Position numbers and translations under genes: made by a program. DNA of 45,733 nt from the NCBI GenBank assembly GCA_913061515.1, contig CAJXSF010000022.1:1-45733 (forward strand), read 5' to 3'. How positions within the stretch are numbered: the stretch's first letter is position 1; every line of letters begins with the position of its first letter. This document shows positions 16,476-26,382 of this stretch, in pieces. The DNA comes from an uncultured Gammaproteobacteria bacterium (GTDB lineage Bacteria > Pseudomonadota > Gammaproteobacteria > Pseudomonadales > Pseudohongiellaceae). Below the pieces are notes generated by a model. It made no database searches. It was not told where the DNA came from and saw only the letters and a program-made list of their open reading frames with translations.

Positions 16476-17675
16476 TTATTGAGAAATACGTTGAATCTCT
16501 ACCCCATCATTAACAAGATCGGAAGGAAAGACAATGACTTCCTCCCCGGCTTCCACGCCAGCGATCACTTCGGCGTAGTCGGTACTGCGTTGGCCGATTT
16601 CCAATGCCCGCAAACTCGCGGTGCCATCGGTGGCCACAAAAGTGTGCCAATTATTATTGCGGCGGAATAGAGCACTAGTTGGGATTGTCAGAGCGTTGTT
16701 GTTCTCGGCAACAACAATCGCCGCCTCAATACGATACTCGGCGCCAAGGCCCGGGTTGGGGTCAGTTAGTTCGCCGATGATGTTCACACGTTGTTCCTCT
16801 ACACCTAGTGCTGAGTATTTAGTGAAGGCTTCCGGTTCGATGTATTTAACGCGACCGCGTAAAGTTTGCTCGCCGCCCCAACCGGTGATGAGAATTTCGT
16901 CGCCAGCAGAAACCTTCACAGCCTCTTGCGTTAACAGATCAATGACCAGTTCTAATGAGTCTCGGTCACTGATTTGGAACAAAGGTGTGCCGGCATTGAC
17001 GATGCGTTGGCTTTTCTCGAACACACGTTGAATGGTGCCTTGCACGGGGGCGATTATTGGCACTAAGCCAGTGGGGGATAGTGCGTCGATCCCTATTAAC
17101 TGTGATTTGGCGCCTTCTATATCCGCGCGTGCTGCTTGTAGGTTAGCCTGGGCGGCCGCCTCGCGGGTTTGGGCCGCAGCCAACGATTGCGCAAAGCGGT
17201 CGCGCTCTTCTTGTCCAATTAACCGCTGAGCTAGCAAACGTTCGCGGCGTTGCAGTTCTTGGGCAGTGCGCTGCAACACACTTTGAGTTTCCTCAACGCT
17301 TGCTTGGGCCGCATTGAGTCGCGCTTGCGCTGCGGCCAAATTGGCTTCTAGAACCGCGCGTGTACGCAAATTCTCCGGGGCGACGGCAATAGTATTGAGC
17401 ACATCACCAACGGCAATTTTGTCTCCCTCGATCTTAGTGGTGCGCTGCAGTTGTCCGTAGAACGGTGCAGCAATTGTGAAGGGCTCTTGGGCGCGTGTTC
17501 GCCCTTGTTCATTGACAGTAATTTGCAATGCCCTGTTGCTAACTGGCGCTGTCTGGACGCTGACCGGCCCTTGTTGCATCGATATGAAAACAGCAAGTCC
17601 AATGACCAACAGAAATACTAGTCCAATGCTCCAGCTTTTGAGTCTAGCCTTGGATGGCTGTGCTGAATCTGTCAT
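16476..17675 (-). CDS. HlyD/MacA-type periplasmic adaptor protein
   Basis: A 399-residue membrane-fusion protein. One N-terminal membrane anchor (about residues 14-32) is followed by a split lipoyl/barrel region and a long alpha-hairpin, visible as heptad-rich repeats with AAAQARLNAAQASVEE and AAAQTREAAAQANLQ (about 110-200). The second lipoyl half (IIAPVQGTIQRVFEKSQRIV) and beta-barrel domains close it. SD AGGAG lies 8 nt before ATG 17675. It sits 21 bp after the FtsX-type permease and next to its ATPase, so it would link the inner-membrane ABC pump to an outer-membrane channel (TolC type, not encoded here). The exported substrate is unknown. Confidence 0.9.
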   Translation of the reverse strand: MTDSAQPSKARLKSWSIGLVFLLVIGLAVFISMQQGPVSVQTAPVSNRALQITVNEQGRTRAQEPFTIAAPFYGQLQRTTKIEGDKIAVGDVLNTIAVAPENLRTRAVLEANLAAAQARLNAAQASVEETQSVLQRTAQELQRRERLLAQRLIGQEERDRFAQSLAAAQTREAAAQANLQAARADIEGAKSQLIGIDALSPTGLVPIIAPVQGTIQRVFEKSQRIVNAGTPLFQISDRDSLELVIDLLTQEAVKVSAGDEILITGWGGEQTLRGRVKYIEPEAFTKYSALGVEEQRVNIIGELTDPNPGLGAEYRIEAAIVVAENNNALTIPTSALFRRNNNWHTFVATDGTASLRALEIGQRSTDYAEVIAGVEAGEEVIVFPSDLVNDGVEIQRISQ

Positions 17676-17696
17676 TTCGCAAATCTCCTATGGCAT

Positions 17697-20099
17697 TCAT
17701 TCGCGTGTCTTTAACACGCTGATCAGATCGAGGGAGTCGAGTCTTCGGCGCACGACTAAGGCACTCGCTGCAGCCGCAAATACGGTAATTAGCGCAGAGA
17801 GCCAATAAGTGCGAGGGGTGATAATAAAAGGAATTCGAAACGTATCGGTTTGCAGCCCTTGCACAATGGCGAAGGCGAGCGCATAGCCGATGAGCCAGCC
17901 TAAGGGAATGGCCAAAAGGGTAATAATGCCTTGTTCGCCAAGCAACAACATGGCGACCTCTCGCCTATGAAAACCCATGACCCGTAAGCTTGCCAATTCT
18001 CTGCCGCGCTCGGACAGGGCTATTCTGGCGCCATTGTAAATGACGCCCACGGCGATTACGCTCGCAAATCCCACAAGAAATCCGACGGAAATGAACAGGC
18101 TTTGGGTCATCTCTTGTTCGAATGAGGCTAACATCGATGATGGGGAGGCAACGCCAGCCACAGCAGGGACGTTTTTAAGTTGACGATATAACTGCGGGCG
18201 TTCGGCGGCCAGTACCGATAAGTAAGCGCCAGATATCACATCAAACTCGCCGCTCAAATGATATAGCGCATCAAGGTTCATATAAGCGGAAACGCCGAGG
18301 AAATCTTCGACTATTCCGGCGACTTGCACGCTTGTATGGGCGCGCTTACCTTCTAGCATCTCTACCTCTAGAGTATCACCTACTGCGACTCGCAGACGGT
18401 TCGCTAAAACTCGGCTCAGAACAAGCCCCTGGGCAGGCAGCGTTTGGATCGCGCCGTTTGCGTTAATTATGCGGCGCAGTTGACCATCATTTTGCATGCC
18501 TTGAATAGCGACTTCACGACTCCAGTGTTGGTTGCGCAAACGTACTGGTACTGTGCGAAAGGTTTCGACACGTGTGACGCCGTCAAGGCGTGCAAGATCA
18601 TGACGTGCCGCCGCATTGATGTTTTGCAAGAACGACACGGTGATATCTTCGCGCTGAATCTTGCGAAACTGTAAATCGATCATGTGGTTGACTGAGTCAA
18701 ACATGAATAGACCAATCAGGAGGATGGAAACTGAGAACGCTACTCCGAGCGACGAGAAGAATGCTTGCAAGGGTTTACGCTCTACGTTGCGCAATATCAT
18801 ACGCCCCGAGGCTGGCAGCAGGCGGCCAATCCCTGAGCGCTCTAATATTCCAGGTGTAAAGCGCGCAGGGGGTTCGGGGCGCATAGCTTCGGCTGGCGGC
18901 AAGCGCACGGCTTTGCGAATAGCTCCCATGGCACCGCTGAACGCACCCCCGAGGCTGATGACTAAGGCTATTAATAATAGGCTTGGGCTGAGCTGATAAT
19001 GCAGGTCTGGCAGATCAAAATATTGCCGATACACATCAATGTAAACACGCCCGAGCAGCACCCCACCTATTGTGCCAATCAGCGCGCCAAAAAACACAGC
19101 GACTAGCGCGAATGTCAGAAAATGACGCCCCACCTCTGCATCGCGATAACCGAAGGCTTTTAACACGGCAATCTCTCCACGTTGGGTGGCGATCATGCGG
19201 CCAAGCACCAGATGCAATAAGAAAACGGCGACAGCAAGAAACACGGCCGGTATCGCTGTGCCCATCACGCGATTCTGATCGAGTTCACCCTGCAACATTA
19301 GGTGTGATGCTTGATCGAGTCGCGCATAAGCTCCGTAGCCACCGTATGGCTCTAATAGATCATTCAGATGGTCAATCACTGCAAGCTCATTGATGCCGGG
19401 CGCCAGTTTTACAAATGCTTCATTGAACGCCCCATCCATGTCATAGGCGGGCCCAAGTGCGCGTCTTCCCATCCATAATATGCCGTAGCGATCATCTTCA
19501 GGTAATAAGGAGCCAGGAGGTACTGTATAGGAATGCTCTGGCGATATGGCAATGCCGACAATGTCTAAATCACGGGCACGACCGTTGATAATGGCGCGAA
19601 TCTCGTCTCCAGGGCCAAGCGCTCGCGCATTGGCAAACTTCTCACTCAGAATCACTTCATCGGGCGCGCCGGCTTCCACATAGCGCCCGCGAATGAGTCG
19701 AATATCATTGAGTATTGGGCGCCTAGTTTCAGGCAATGAGACGAACCGGCCTTGGGCGGGCGCATCTAGGCCTACAAGATCTAATGTTGCAAGGAAACTT
19801 ACGCGCGTATCTGCGAGGGCGACCCCTGGAATAGCTTGGATTTGTTCGCGCAATGATTCGGGGGCGCGGCGTAGGCTGCTCCAAACATCAGCAAAACGCG
19901 TGTCGTTGTAATATTGCTGTTGCGCTTGCACCAAAGATTCGTAACTACCTCGCATAGTGACGACTGTCATGATGCCAGTGGCCACTACTAAGGCAATCGA
20001 GAATAACTGACCTTTTAGTTGCCAACATTCGCGTAGCAATTTGAAGCTTAATGCGCGCCAGTGCAAGGCACGGGTGAAGTGTTCGGTTTTGCTTACCAC
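17697..20099 (-). CDS. ABC transporter permease, FtsX/MacB type
   Basis: An 800-residue inner-membrane permease made of two FtsX-like units. An N-terminal helix and a periplasmic domain (about 40-270) lead to three helices with [32 protein letters not shown] second helix, periplasmic domain and three-helix block follow with [26 protein letters not shown]. The paired [12 protein letters not shown] and [13 protein letters not shown] loops are the coupling segments of this family. It probably starts with GTG at 20099, overlapping the ATPase stop by 7 bp. Such pumps export peptides, lipids or drugs; nothing here shows which. Confidence 0.88.
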   Translation of the reverse strand: MVSKTEHFTRALHWRALSFKLLRECWQLKGQLFSIALVVATGIMTVVTMRGSYESLVQAQQQYYNDTRFADVWSSLRRAPESLREQIQAIPGVALADTRVSFLATLDLVGLDAPAQGRFVSLPETRRPILNDIRLIRGRYVEAGAPDEVILSEKFANARALGPGDEIRAIINGRARDLDIVGIAISPEHSYTVPPGSLLPEDDRYGILWMGRRALGPAYDMDGAFNEAFVKLAPGINELAVIDHLNDLLEPYGGYGAYARLDQASHLMLQGELDQNRVMGTAIPAVFLAVAVFLLHLVLGRMIATQRGEIAVLKAFGYRDAEVGRHFLTFALVAVFFGALIGTIGGVLLGRVYIDVYRQYFDLPDLHYQLSPSLLLIALVISLGGAFSGAMGAIRKAVRLPPAEAMRPEPPARFTPGILERSGIGRLLPASGRMILRNVERKPLQAFFSSLGVAFSVSILLIGLFMFDSVNHMIDLQFRKIQREDITVSFLQNINAAARHDLARLDGVTRVETFRTVPVRLRNQHWSREVAIQGMQNDGQLRRIINANGAIQTLPAQGLVLSRVLANRLRVAVGDTLEVEMLEGKRAHTSVQVAGIVEDFLGVSAYMNLDALYHLSGEFDVISGAYLSVLAAERPQLYRQLKNVPAVAGVASPSSMLASFEQEMTQSLFISVGFLVGFASVIAVGVIYNGARIALSERGRELASLRVMGFHRREVAMLLLGEQGIITLLAIPLGWLIGYALAFAIVQGLQTDTFRIPFIITPRTYWLSALITVFAAAASALVVRRRLDSLDLISVLKTRE

Positions 20100-20836
20100 T
20101 CGATATGCTCCACGTCAGCACGCACCTCGTTGTAGAGCCGCTGCGTGATTTCGCCACTACTCATATGCACTATGCTATCGCCCATACTGCCGATGGCCGC
20201 ATTGTGAGTAATGATGGCGGTTGCGGTGCCCGTTTCTCGATTCACCTGATCGAGTACGTTCAATACGAGCCTGCCAGTATTGGCATCCAATGCACCCGTT
20301 GGCTCGTCACAGAGTAAGATGTGTGGCCGCTTAGCGATGGCTCTGGCTATGGCAACGCGTTGTTGTTCACCTCCGGATAATTGCGCAGGAAAATGATCGA
20401 TGCGTGACTCTAAACCGACTAGTGCCAGAGCATCTTCCGGACGCATTGGATCTGCGGCGATATCGGTGACAAGCGCGACGTTCTCGCGCGCGGTGAGGCT
20501 TGAGATGAGGTTGTAAAATTGAAAGACAAAACCGACATGTTCGCGGCGGTATTGTGTCAACTCACTAGAGCTAGCGTGGCTCAATTGCTGCGAGCCAAAG
20601 AACAGGCTGCCGCTGCTGGCAACATCTAGTCCGCCGAGAATATTCAATAGTGTCGATTTGCCGCTGCCAGAGGCACCTAAAAGGACGAGCAATTCCCCTT
20701 GATGCAGGCTGAGATCAACATTGTGTAAGGCTTGAACTCTGACCTCTCCCATTTGATAGTACTTGGAGAGTTTAGTGGCCTGTAGCACGATGTCAGCGTG
20801 TGCAGGTTTTGTATGTGCTGGTGAGTTTTCTTGCAC
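20093..20836 (-). CDS. ABC transporter ATP-binding protein (LolD/MacB-like)
   Basis: A 247-residue ATPase, the first gene of the minus-strand operon. It starts with GTG at 20836, with AGGA 7 nt upstream. Walker [10 protein letters not shown] is at 54-62, followed by a Q-loop region (VFQFYNLI), signature [14 protein letters not shown], Walker [13 protein letters not shown] and H-loop IITHN. This is the LolD/MacB/FtsE-type subfamily that partners FtsX permeases. It overlaps the permease gene by 7 bp. The intergenic region toward the divergent haem lipoprotein (20837-21032) must hold the operon promoter. Confidence 0.93.
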   Translation of the reverse strand: MQENSPAHTKPAHADIVLQATKLSKYYQMGEVRVQALHNVDLSLHQGELLVLLGASGSGKSTLLNILGGLDVASSGSLFFGSQQLSHASSSELTQYRREHVGFVFQFYNLISSLTARENVALVTDIAADPMRPEDALALVGLESRIDHFPAQLSGGEQQRVAIARAIAKRPHILLCDEPTGALDANTGRLVLNVLDQVNRETGTATAIITHNAAIGSMGDSIVHMSSGEITQRLYNEVRADVEHIEW

Positions 20837-20927
20837 AATGCAATCCTATGATTAGTATGTTCTATGCAGTAGTGAGCGCAATTCACCTCATATTCCAGTT
20901 GTTGGCTGGTGTAATCAACAAAAGTGT

Positions 20928-20941
20928 TAGAGCTAGATCAA
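20928..20941 (-). promoter_or_regulatory. Weak FNR/Anr-like site upstream of the ABC-phosphoketolase operon
   Basis: On the minus strand this reads TTGAT-CTAG-CTCTA: one perfect FNR half-site and one poor half (3 of 5). It lies about 92 bp upstream of the ATPase GTG, inside the divergent intergenic region. It is noted because the partner locus at 6361 has a better match. Low weight alone. Confidence 0.2.
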
Positions 20942-21032
20942 TAAATGCTGAACTACCAGTGGAGCATAACACTTTAGGCGCTTACTATTGGCTTGTGTCG
21001 AAAGCAAAGTGCCAGTTGCTACAGGGAGCATT

Positions 21033-21662
21033 ATGAATCAATTTAAGCAGAAGCTGACGCTAGTCAGTATTGCCGTTATGGCGTTGAATGCTTGCGCGCC
21101 CAATGATCCAATCGCTAGCAATAGTGTGCCAGCGGCTCCGGTCACAACTGCGGGAATGCCGCAATTTGCTTCTCCGGCATTGGTCAATGAGGCCTCGCAA
21201 ATTACTCAACGCTTTGTTGGCACCTTACTGCCCACATTACAGACGGCTATGACTGAAGGAGGGCCCCTCAATGCAGTCGATGTATGCGCCGTACAAGCGC
21301 CACAAATTGCGGCGCAACTAAGCGCCGATACTGGTTGGGATGTGAGCCGCGTGAGTTTGAAAGCGCGCAATAGCGAAACGGCGATCCCGGACAATTGGGA
21401 ACGACAAGTGCTGATGACATTTGACCAGAAGCAAAAGATGGGGGAGCCAGGCGCTAACTTGAATGTAGCAGAGACTGTTAATGGACAGTTTCGATATATG
21501 CAGGCTCAGCCAACCGCGCCGCTGTGTTTGACCTGCCATGGTAGTGAGGTCAGTGTACAGCTTATCAGCGCGATTCGCAGTAAGTATCCGAACGATTTAG
21601 CGTTAGGCTATCAAGTCGGGGAGATACGTGGGGCAATCTCTCTAGTAAAAGAACTGGACTAG
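21033..21662 (+). CDS. DUF3365-type c-haem lipoprotein
   Basis: A 209-residue exported protein. The frame is open from 20988, but ATG 21033 has GGGAG 4 nt upstream and begins a lipoprotein signal with lipobox LNAC. The body (ITQRFVGTLLPTLQTAMTEGG, VDVCAVQAPQIAAQLS, DWERQVLMTF-like segments and QPTAPLCLTCHG) matches the DUF3365/Tll0287-like haem-binding domain. One CxxCH haem site (CLTCH) is near residue 172. Such domains are proposed redox or gas sensors or electron carriers. It is divergent from the ABC/phosphoketolase operon and convergent with gamma-glutamyltransferase. A link to redox control of the operon is speculative. Confidence 0.8.
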   Translation: MNQFKQKLTLVSIAVMALNACAPNDPIASNSVPAAPVTTAGMPQFASPALVNEASQITQRFVGTLLPTLQTAMTEGGPLNAVDVCAVQAPQIAAQLSADTGWDVSRVSLKARNSETAIPDNWERQVLMTFDQKQKMGEPGANLNVAETVNGQFRYMQAQPTAPLCLTCHGSEVSVQLISAIRSKYPNDLALGYQVGEIRGAISLVKELD

Positions 21663-21672
21663 TGTGAACTAG

Positions 21673-23433
21673 TTATTGTGTCACGCTACCACTCATCACA
21701 GTGCCTTCTCGGCGTGGGTCAGCGGCACCAATGAGACCGTCTTCAGTCACTAAGATAACGTGTAGGCCAGAGTTTTCACCGTCTACTTCTTGCACGTTAT
21801 AGCCAATTGCGTTTAATTGGTCGGCTAAGCTTTGGCCGGGTTCTCGGCCAATCTCAACTCTAACAGTGTCACCGCGAGCGATAATATTAGGGAAGTTAAC
21901 CGCTTCTTGGACGCTCATTCCCCAATCCACAATTCCCATCACTGTTTTGGCCGTATAGGCGGGAATGGAATTGCCACCTGGGGAGCCTGTGACCATATAA
22001 AGTTCACTGTCTGAATCGAGAATGATTGTTGGGGACATCGACGAACGAGGGCGAGCGCCGGGGCGAATCATATTTGCAGGCTCTGGTGTATCAGCATCGA
22101 AACCGCGGGCAAAATCAGTCATCTCATTGTTTAAAACAAAACCCGCTGCCCAGCGGCCTGAGCCAAATGGCGATTCGACGGTCATGGTACTTGAAACCGC
22201 ATTGCCTTCGCTGTCCACGATAGAGAAATGGGTCGTACCTGCGGCCTCATTTGTGCTGTCTTGTGCCCAAATTGCGACACTGTCCTGATTCAACACGGCG
22301 GCGGGGTCTCCGTGGCTTGGAGTATCGCCCGGTGGCGTAGGATTGGCGGCGCGCGACTCGATGTAGCGCGGGTCTAACAACTGCTCAAGCGGGACCTCTA
22401 CGTGATCTGGGTCGCCAAAATAATAATCACGATCAGCATAGGACATGCGCTGGGCGTCGACGAATGCGGTAATCCTTTGTGCTTGAGTTGGGTTTTCAGG
22501 CACTAATTCGTCATAAAGATTGGCAAGCATAATTTGCATGGCGCCAGAGGATGGCGGCGTCGCCGAACAGATAGTGAGATCTCGCCAGGGGCCGCAGATT
22601 GCATCCCGTTCAACAGCGGTATAAGCCTCGATGTCTGCAACCGTCATTGTGCCACGGTCAGGGCCTGCTTGCGCCGCTGCCGCCATGGCTTGGGCGATCT
22701 CACCGCTGTAGAAAGCTGAGGGGCCTTCATCAGCAACGCGCTGCAAGGTATTGGCATATTCAGGATTACGCAATGTGCTGCCAGCTTGCAGTGGTTGTCC
22801 GTTAGGGTAGAAGTATTGTGCAGAACCTGGGTTTTCATCTAAGCGAGAAATCTGTGCCATCTGCGGCAAATAGCCGGCCATCTTTGCTGACACAACAAAG
22901 CCCTCGCTAGCTAAAGTAATGGCTGGCTCGAATAGGGTGTGCCACGGCAATTTTCCATACGTGTCGTGTGCCAATTTGTATAATGCGATAGCACCGGGCA
23001 CGCCAACCGCATGGCCACTTTGCCATGCATCGAGAAAGCCCATCTCGGTATTTTCTCGCATAAACATGTCGGCAGTAGCGCCAGCTGGCGCCGTTTCTCT
23101 GCCATCTAAAAAGCGTACGCTTTGAGTGTCTTGCTCGTAAACAACAAAAAATCCGCCACCGCCGATACCGGAGCTTTCAGGCTCGACTAAGCCAAGCACC
23201 GCATGCGCCGCGATTGCCGCGTCTACAGCGTGCCCACCTTGTTGCAACATAGTCACGGCGGCCTCGGTAGCATAGGGGTTTGCTACAGCCGCCATGTACC
23301 CATGGGGCCAGCCTTGTGCTTCCTGCGCTTCGACGACGGGTAGAGGGGGTGTTTGCTCGGGACTAGTTGTTTGCGTTGGTTCGGAACAGGCAGCCAATAA
23401 TGCGAGGCTTAACAGGGATAAGGCAACTCTCAT
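21673..23433 (-). CDS. ggt: Gamma-glutamyltransferase (lipoprotein)
   Basis: A 586-residue glutathione hydrolase/transpeptidase. The frame is open to 23517, but ATG 23433 begins a lipoprotein signal (lipobox LLAAC), so this start is preferred. The large-subunit part contains HAVDAAIAAHAVLGLVEPESSGIGGGGFFVVY. Autocleavage would occur before Thr 400 in TTHFSIVDSEGNAVS, the site that makes the catalytic N-terminal Thr of the small subunit. GSPGGNSIPAYTAKTVMGIVDWG near the C-terminus provides the oxyanion and substrate pocket. It acts in the periplasm on glutathione and gamma-glutamyl compounds. It is transcribed alone. Confidence 0.92.
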   Translation of the reverse strand: MRVALSLLSLALLAACSEPTQTTSPEQTPPLPVVEAQEAQGWPHGYMAAVANPYATEAAVTMLQQGGHAVDAAIAAHAVLGLVEPESSGIGGGGFFVVYEQDTQSVRFLDGRETAPAGATADMFMRENTEMGFLDAWQSGHAVGVPGAIALYKLAHDTYGKLPWHTLFEPAITLASEGFVVSAKMAGYLPQMAQISRLDENPGSAQYFYPNGQPLQAGSTLRNPEYANTLQRVADEGPSAFYSGEIAQAMAAAAQAGPDRGTMTVADIEAYTAVERDAICGPWRDLTICSATPPSSGAMQIMLANLYDELVPENPTQAQRITAFVDAQRMSYADRDYYFGDPDHVEVPLEQLLDPRYIESRAANPTPPGDTPSHGDPAAVLNQDSVAIWAQDSTNEAAGTTHFSIVDSEGNAVSSTMTVESPFGSGRWAAGFVLNNEMTDFARGFDADTPEPANMIRPGARPRSSMSPTIILDSDSELYMVTGSPGGNSIPAYTAKTVMGIVDWGMSVQEAVNFPNIIARGDTVRVEIGREPGQSLADQLNAIGYNVQEVDGENSGLHVILVTEDGLIGAADPRREGTVMSGSVTQ

Positions 23434-23738
23434 AACAATGCTCGTTTTAGCCCTAAAGAGGGGGCAAGTGAAAAAGTGGATAGGAGTGAGAATATAGCCG
23501 TTTGTGGGTGCTAACAAGCGTCTATGTCGGAAAATTAGATTTAGGGCAAGATTTGCTAAGCTTGAGTGGCAAAAGTCACTGTGTGTAAAAATATTCTGTC
23601 TTTCATTGTTTTAGGTCAATATTGTGGGCTGCGCTGTACTTGTCGGGGGCAGGGCATGCCTTTAAGCTGATTATATAAGCCTCGTTTAATAAGTGATTTA
23701 CTAGGCGAGCTATCAATCCGTTATCTAAGGAACACACA
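23434..23738. other. 305-bp divergent intergenic region
   Basis: This stretch separates gamma-glutamyltransferase from the small lipoprotein gene. I see no credible ORF or RNA gene. It contains a TATATAA stretch at 23672-23678 that could be a -10 element for the plus-strand gene, and an 8-bp palindrome GGCATGCC at 23653-23660. No strong -35 partner is visible. Confidence 0.4.
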
Positions 23739-24260
23739 ATGAAATTTGATTCGATGAAAAAAGTAGCAACTGTCTTTTTAATCGCTTTAACGCTAGCCGC
23801 CTGTGCTAGCTCAAGCCCGCAAATTGGGTCCAGAGTAACACTGTGTTGTCCAGGGAACTATTCGGAATATGCCACCTATAGTCTCGATACAAAAGACATG
23901 CCGATGTTTCTAGAAAGCTATATGTTAAGTGAATTTGAAGATGCTGTAAGAGAGAAAGGCTTGTACAAAGGGGATCGAAATAGTGATCTTGCCATCACCT
24001 TAAGTTACAAACATATTAGCCTAGATGCTGAGCAGCAAGAGATAGACCCATTCATACGAATGGAGAGTATTAATGTCGAGCTGCGCTATCTTGCAGTTAT
24101 CGAAATCAGCATGGTCGATAGAAGCACTGGTGAGCGTGTGTGGGCTGGGGAGATCTCTCGTTTTCACAGTGTAAGCCCAGGGGAGTATATGCATGAAGAC
24201 GACGCTAGACCTTCCTTCCGTGAGGCGTTCCTAAACGTCTTAGAAAACTACCCTAGCTAA
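23739..24260 (+). CDS. Small lipoprotein, DUF4136-like
   Basis: A 173-residue predicted lipoprotein with lipobox LTLAAC after a short charged start (MKFDSMKKVAT). The mature part has features of the DUF4136 group: an early YATYSLD segment, a conserved helix EFEDAVREKGLYKGDRNSDLAI describing a weak family consensus, and a late strand pair EISMVDRSTGERVWAGEIS. These are typical of small envelope lipoproteins of unknown function. RBS AAGGAA lies 9 nt upstream. A strong hairpin follows its stop. Family assignment is by resemblance and moderately secure; no role can be given. Confidence 0.7.
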   Translation: MKFDSMKKVATVFLIALTLAACASSSPQIGSRVTLCCPGNYSEYATYSLDTKDMPMFLESYMLSEFEDAVREKGLYKGDRNSDLAITLSYKHISLDAEQQEIDPFIRMESINVELRYLAVIEISMVDRSTGERVWAGEISRFHSVSPGEYMHEDDARPSFREAFLNVLENYPS

Positions 24261-24267
24261 GCAGGCA

Positions 24268-24298
24268 TACGAAGCCGCGTTTAAATCGCGGCTTCGTA
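24268..24298. terminator. Bidirectional terminator hairpin
   Basis: The arms TACGAAGCCGCG (24268-24279) and CGCGGCTTCGTA (24287-24298) pair perfectly over 12 bp with the 7-nt loop TTTAAAT. It lies just after the lipoprotein stop and overlaps the last codons of the opposing gene, so it can serve both convergent genes. Confidence 0.7.
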
Positions 24299-25003
24299 CA
24301 TGGCTTTTAGTTTAGCGGCGCGCACATCCACGTCTGAATCCACTAGCTTATCAATGAAGCCTTGTAGTTGATCGGGGTATATAGCAAGACGTTCTTTTTG
24401 AAACGATAGCTCACGAGTAGTTTGTTCGGATAAATCGTTCGCTAACACCCTATCAAACGCCTGCGCAAGTTCTTCGGAGCCTTGCTGATATGCCGAGGCC
24501 ATAAACTTTAGAGTTTCGACTTGCAGAGCTTGCCAGTCTGCTTTTGTAGAATCAGTTGCATCTGGCAAGGCTTGTTCGGCAATATCCAAGGTATTGCTTG
24601 CGGCGCTGCGCACTTGTGCAAAAGCGCGCAGGAAGTCTGTTACAACCCATTCCAATGCCTCGGCTGAGTTACGCAAAGCAATTGCTTCCTCGTGAATTGC
24701 GTCCTTAGTGTTTGTAGCAACGCTTCCAGGGGGCCAGGCCAATGCACGCGTGTGGCGGATCAACTCGATCAATTCAAATTGCAGAAAGTCATAATGTGCC
24801 ACTTGGCCTGATTGCACTTGCTGCATGGCCTCCGTGAGTTTCGCTTCACTGCTAGTGACGACGTCCAAGGCCGCTTGATACTCCCGATGATGTGCATCAC
24901 TGCTTTGTGCAAACCCTAGCGTTGGGAAAGTCAGGCTGGCGATGAGCAGCCCAGCTAGGAGTGGTTTTTGAGGTAATTTCATCAGCGTTTGAGGAATCAA
25001 CAT
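24281..25003 (-). CDS. Exported helical protein of unknown function
   Basis: A 240-residue protein with a signal peptide (hydrophobic LLAGLLIASLTFPTLGFAQ). I do not recognise the family. The mature part looks almost wholly alpha-helical, rich in Ala, Gln, Glu and Leu, with no Cys and no haem motif. ATG 25003 is preferred over a second ATG at 24982, because GGAG lies 8 nt before the first. That ATG shares one base with the stop of the upstream peroxidase gene (TAATG), so the two are translationally coupled. A partner or accessory role for the peroxidase in the periplasm is likely but untested. Confidence 0.7.
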   Translation of the reverse strand: MLIPQTLMKLPQKPLLAGLLIASLTFPTLGFAQSSDAHHREYQAALDVVTSSEAKLTEAMQQVQSGQVAHYDFLQFELIELIRHTRALAWPPGSVATNTKDAIHEEAIALRNSAEALEWVVTDFLRAFAQVRSAASNTLDIAEQALPDATDSTKADWQALQVETLKFMASAYQQGSEELAQAFDRVLANDLSEQTTRELSFQKERLAIYPDQLQGFIDKLVDSDVDVRAAKLKAMYEAAI

Positions 25004-26226
25004 TAGTGAGCTCCGTGTTGATGAGTTGCGTTGTTTTCAGTGTCATTTACTGCTGGGGCATGATGCCCATTTTGCATATGTCGCATATGTTGCATGTGCT
25101 CTTGATCGTGCATCATATGCCCTTGTCCCATCGCATCGGGCATCTGTCGGCGCATAGCATCTTGCAATTGCGAGTTGTTCATATTGTGCATACCAGTGTT
25201 GAAAAATGCGCTATTGAGCGTGGTGAGAAAAGCCGTAATGTCAGCCACATCTTCGTCACTTAATACGCGCCCAGATTGATGGTTAGCCATGCGCCTAATC
25301 GCATCGGGAAGTGTGCCGACGCTGCCATCATGGTAGTAGGGTGCGGTCATCGCGACGTTGTGCAATTGTGGGACCTTAAAGACTAGTTGATCTTGCTCTC
25401 GGCCAGTGCGTTCGGCTAAACCTTGTTCACCTGGCAATGCATACTGCAAGGCGGTGCTTAGTGAGCTTGCCACAGGTTGATAGGAGTTGCCTCCAAGGTT
25501 TATGCCGTTATGGCATGAAACACAGCCTACAGCGTTAAAACGCTCTTTACCGCGCATGGCCTGTTCGGAAAGCTGATTGTTGGAATCAGTTAAATAGTCA
25601 TTGAAGGGAGAGTCAGTGCGTGTCATATCTTTAGTATGTTGTGAAAGCGCATTTGCTAGGTTCGCAACCGTGACGCCGTCGCTATAGGCCTGTTCAAACA
25701 GGGCAGTGTAACGAGTGTCGGCCTGCAAGTTGTTTATCACTACTTCTAGATTGTGCCCCATCTCCACAGGGTTAGTAATAGGCTCTATGGACTGCGTGTC
25801 TAGATCGAAGGCACGACCATCCCAAAACTGCCGAAAATTGAATGCGGCATTGAAGACAGTTGGTGTGTTTCGAGAGCCACGTTCTCCATTGACTCCTCTT
25901 GCGATAGTCATGCCGTCGGTGCCGCCCATCATACCCATATGACAAGTGTTGCAAGCGACAGTGCCGTCGCTGGAAAGTGAGGTGTCATGGAATAACGCAA
26001 AGCCTAGATCTCGTTTTGCTGTATCCGCTGGGAATGTCGCTAATGGTGGGATGGGGCGGTATGCGGAGTTCGCTAGCGGGTGGTCGGCATTGGCGATTAT
26101 CCAAGGAGCTTCTCCTTTAGCTTGGAGGAAGGCTTGGTAGTCAGGATCTATTGGTTGAGCAAAAACATGAATGCTGCTTGCCACTAATAAACCTACGGTG
26201 AATCTGGCGAATTGAAGTCTAGTCAT
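25003..26226 (-). CDS. Di-haem cytochrome c peroxidase (CCP/MauG family) with Met/His-rich tail
   Basis: A 407-residue exported protein. ATG 26226 is chosen for the GAGGA upstream and for starting the signal peptide (ending near VFAQ). There are two c-haem sites: CNTCH (C92, C95, H96) and CVSCH (C235, C238, H239). Family context is LGFALFHDTSLSSDGTVACNTCH, RNTPTVFNAAFNFRQFWDGRA, and LHNVAMTAPYYHDGSVGTLPDAI. It would reduce H2O2 or oxidise a partner in the periplasm. The last 65 or so residues are unusual: about 10 Met and 11 His in runs such as GHMMHDQEHMQHMRHMQNGHH, which resemble metal-binding tails. It is divergent from a Fur-type-promoter receptor 221 bp away. Confidence 0.9.
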   Translation of the reverse strand: MTRLQFARFTVGLLVASSIHVFAQPIDPDYQAFLQAKGEAPWIIANADHPLANSAYRPIPPLATFPADTAKRDLGFALFHDTSLSSDGTVACNTCHMGMMGGTDGMTIARGVNGERGSRNTPTVFNAAFNFRQFWDGRAFDLDTQSIEPITNPVEMGHNLEVVINNLQADTRYTALFEQAYSDGVTVANLANALSQHTKDMTRTDSPFNDYLTDSNNQLSEQAMRGKERFNAVGCVSCHNGINLGGNSYQPVASSLSTALQYALPGEQGLAERTGREQDQLVFKVPQLHNVAMTAPYYHDGSVGTLPDAIRRMANHQSGRVLSDEDVADITAFLTTLNSAFFNTGMHNMNNSQLQDAMRRQMPDAMGQGHMMHDQEHMQHMRHMQNGHHAPAVNDTENNATHQHGAH

Positions 26227-26382
26227 ATTGGGTTCCTCGACACGGGATTGCAGCACCATAAGCCACTGATGAATGGTACTTCAAGTATTCTGTATTACTA
26301 CAATGGGCGCAAAATGGGTGTTTTCCAATGTGGCACATTGTCGCAGTGTGACGACTTCCGTTTGATATAAAGCAAGAAGTTG

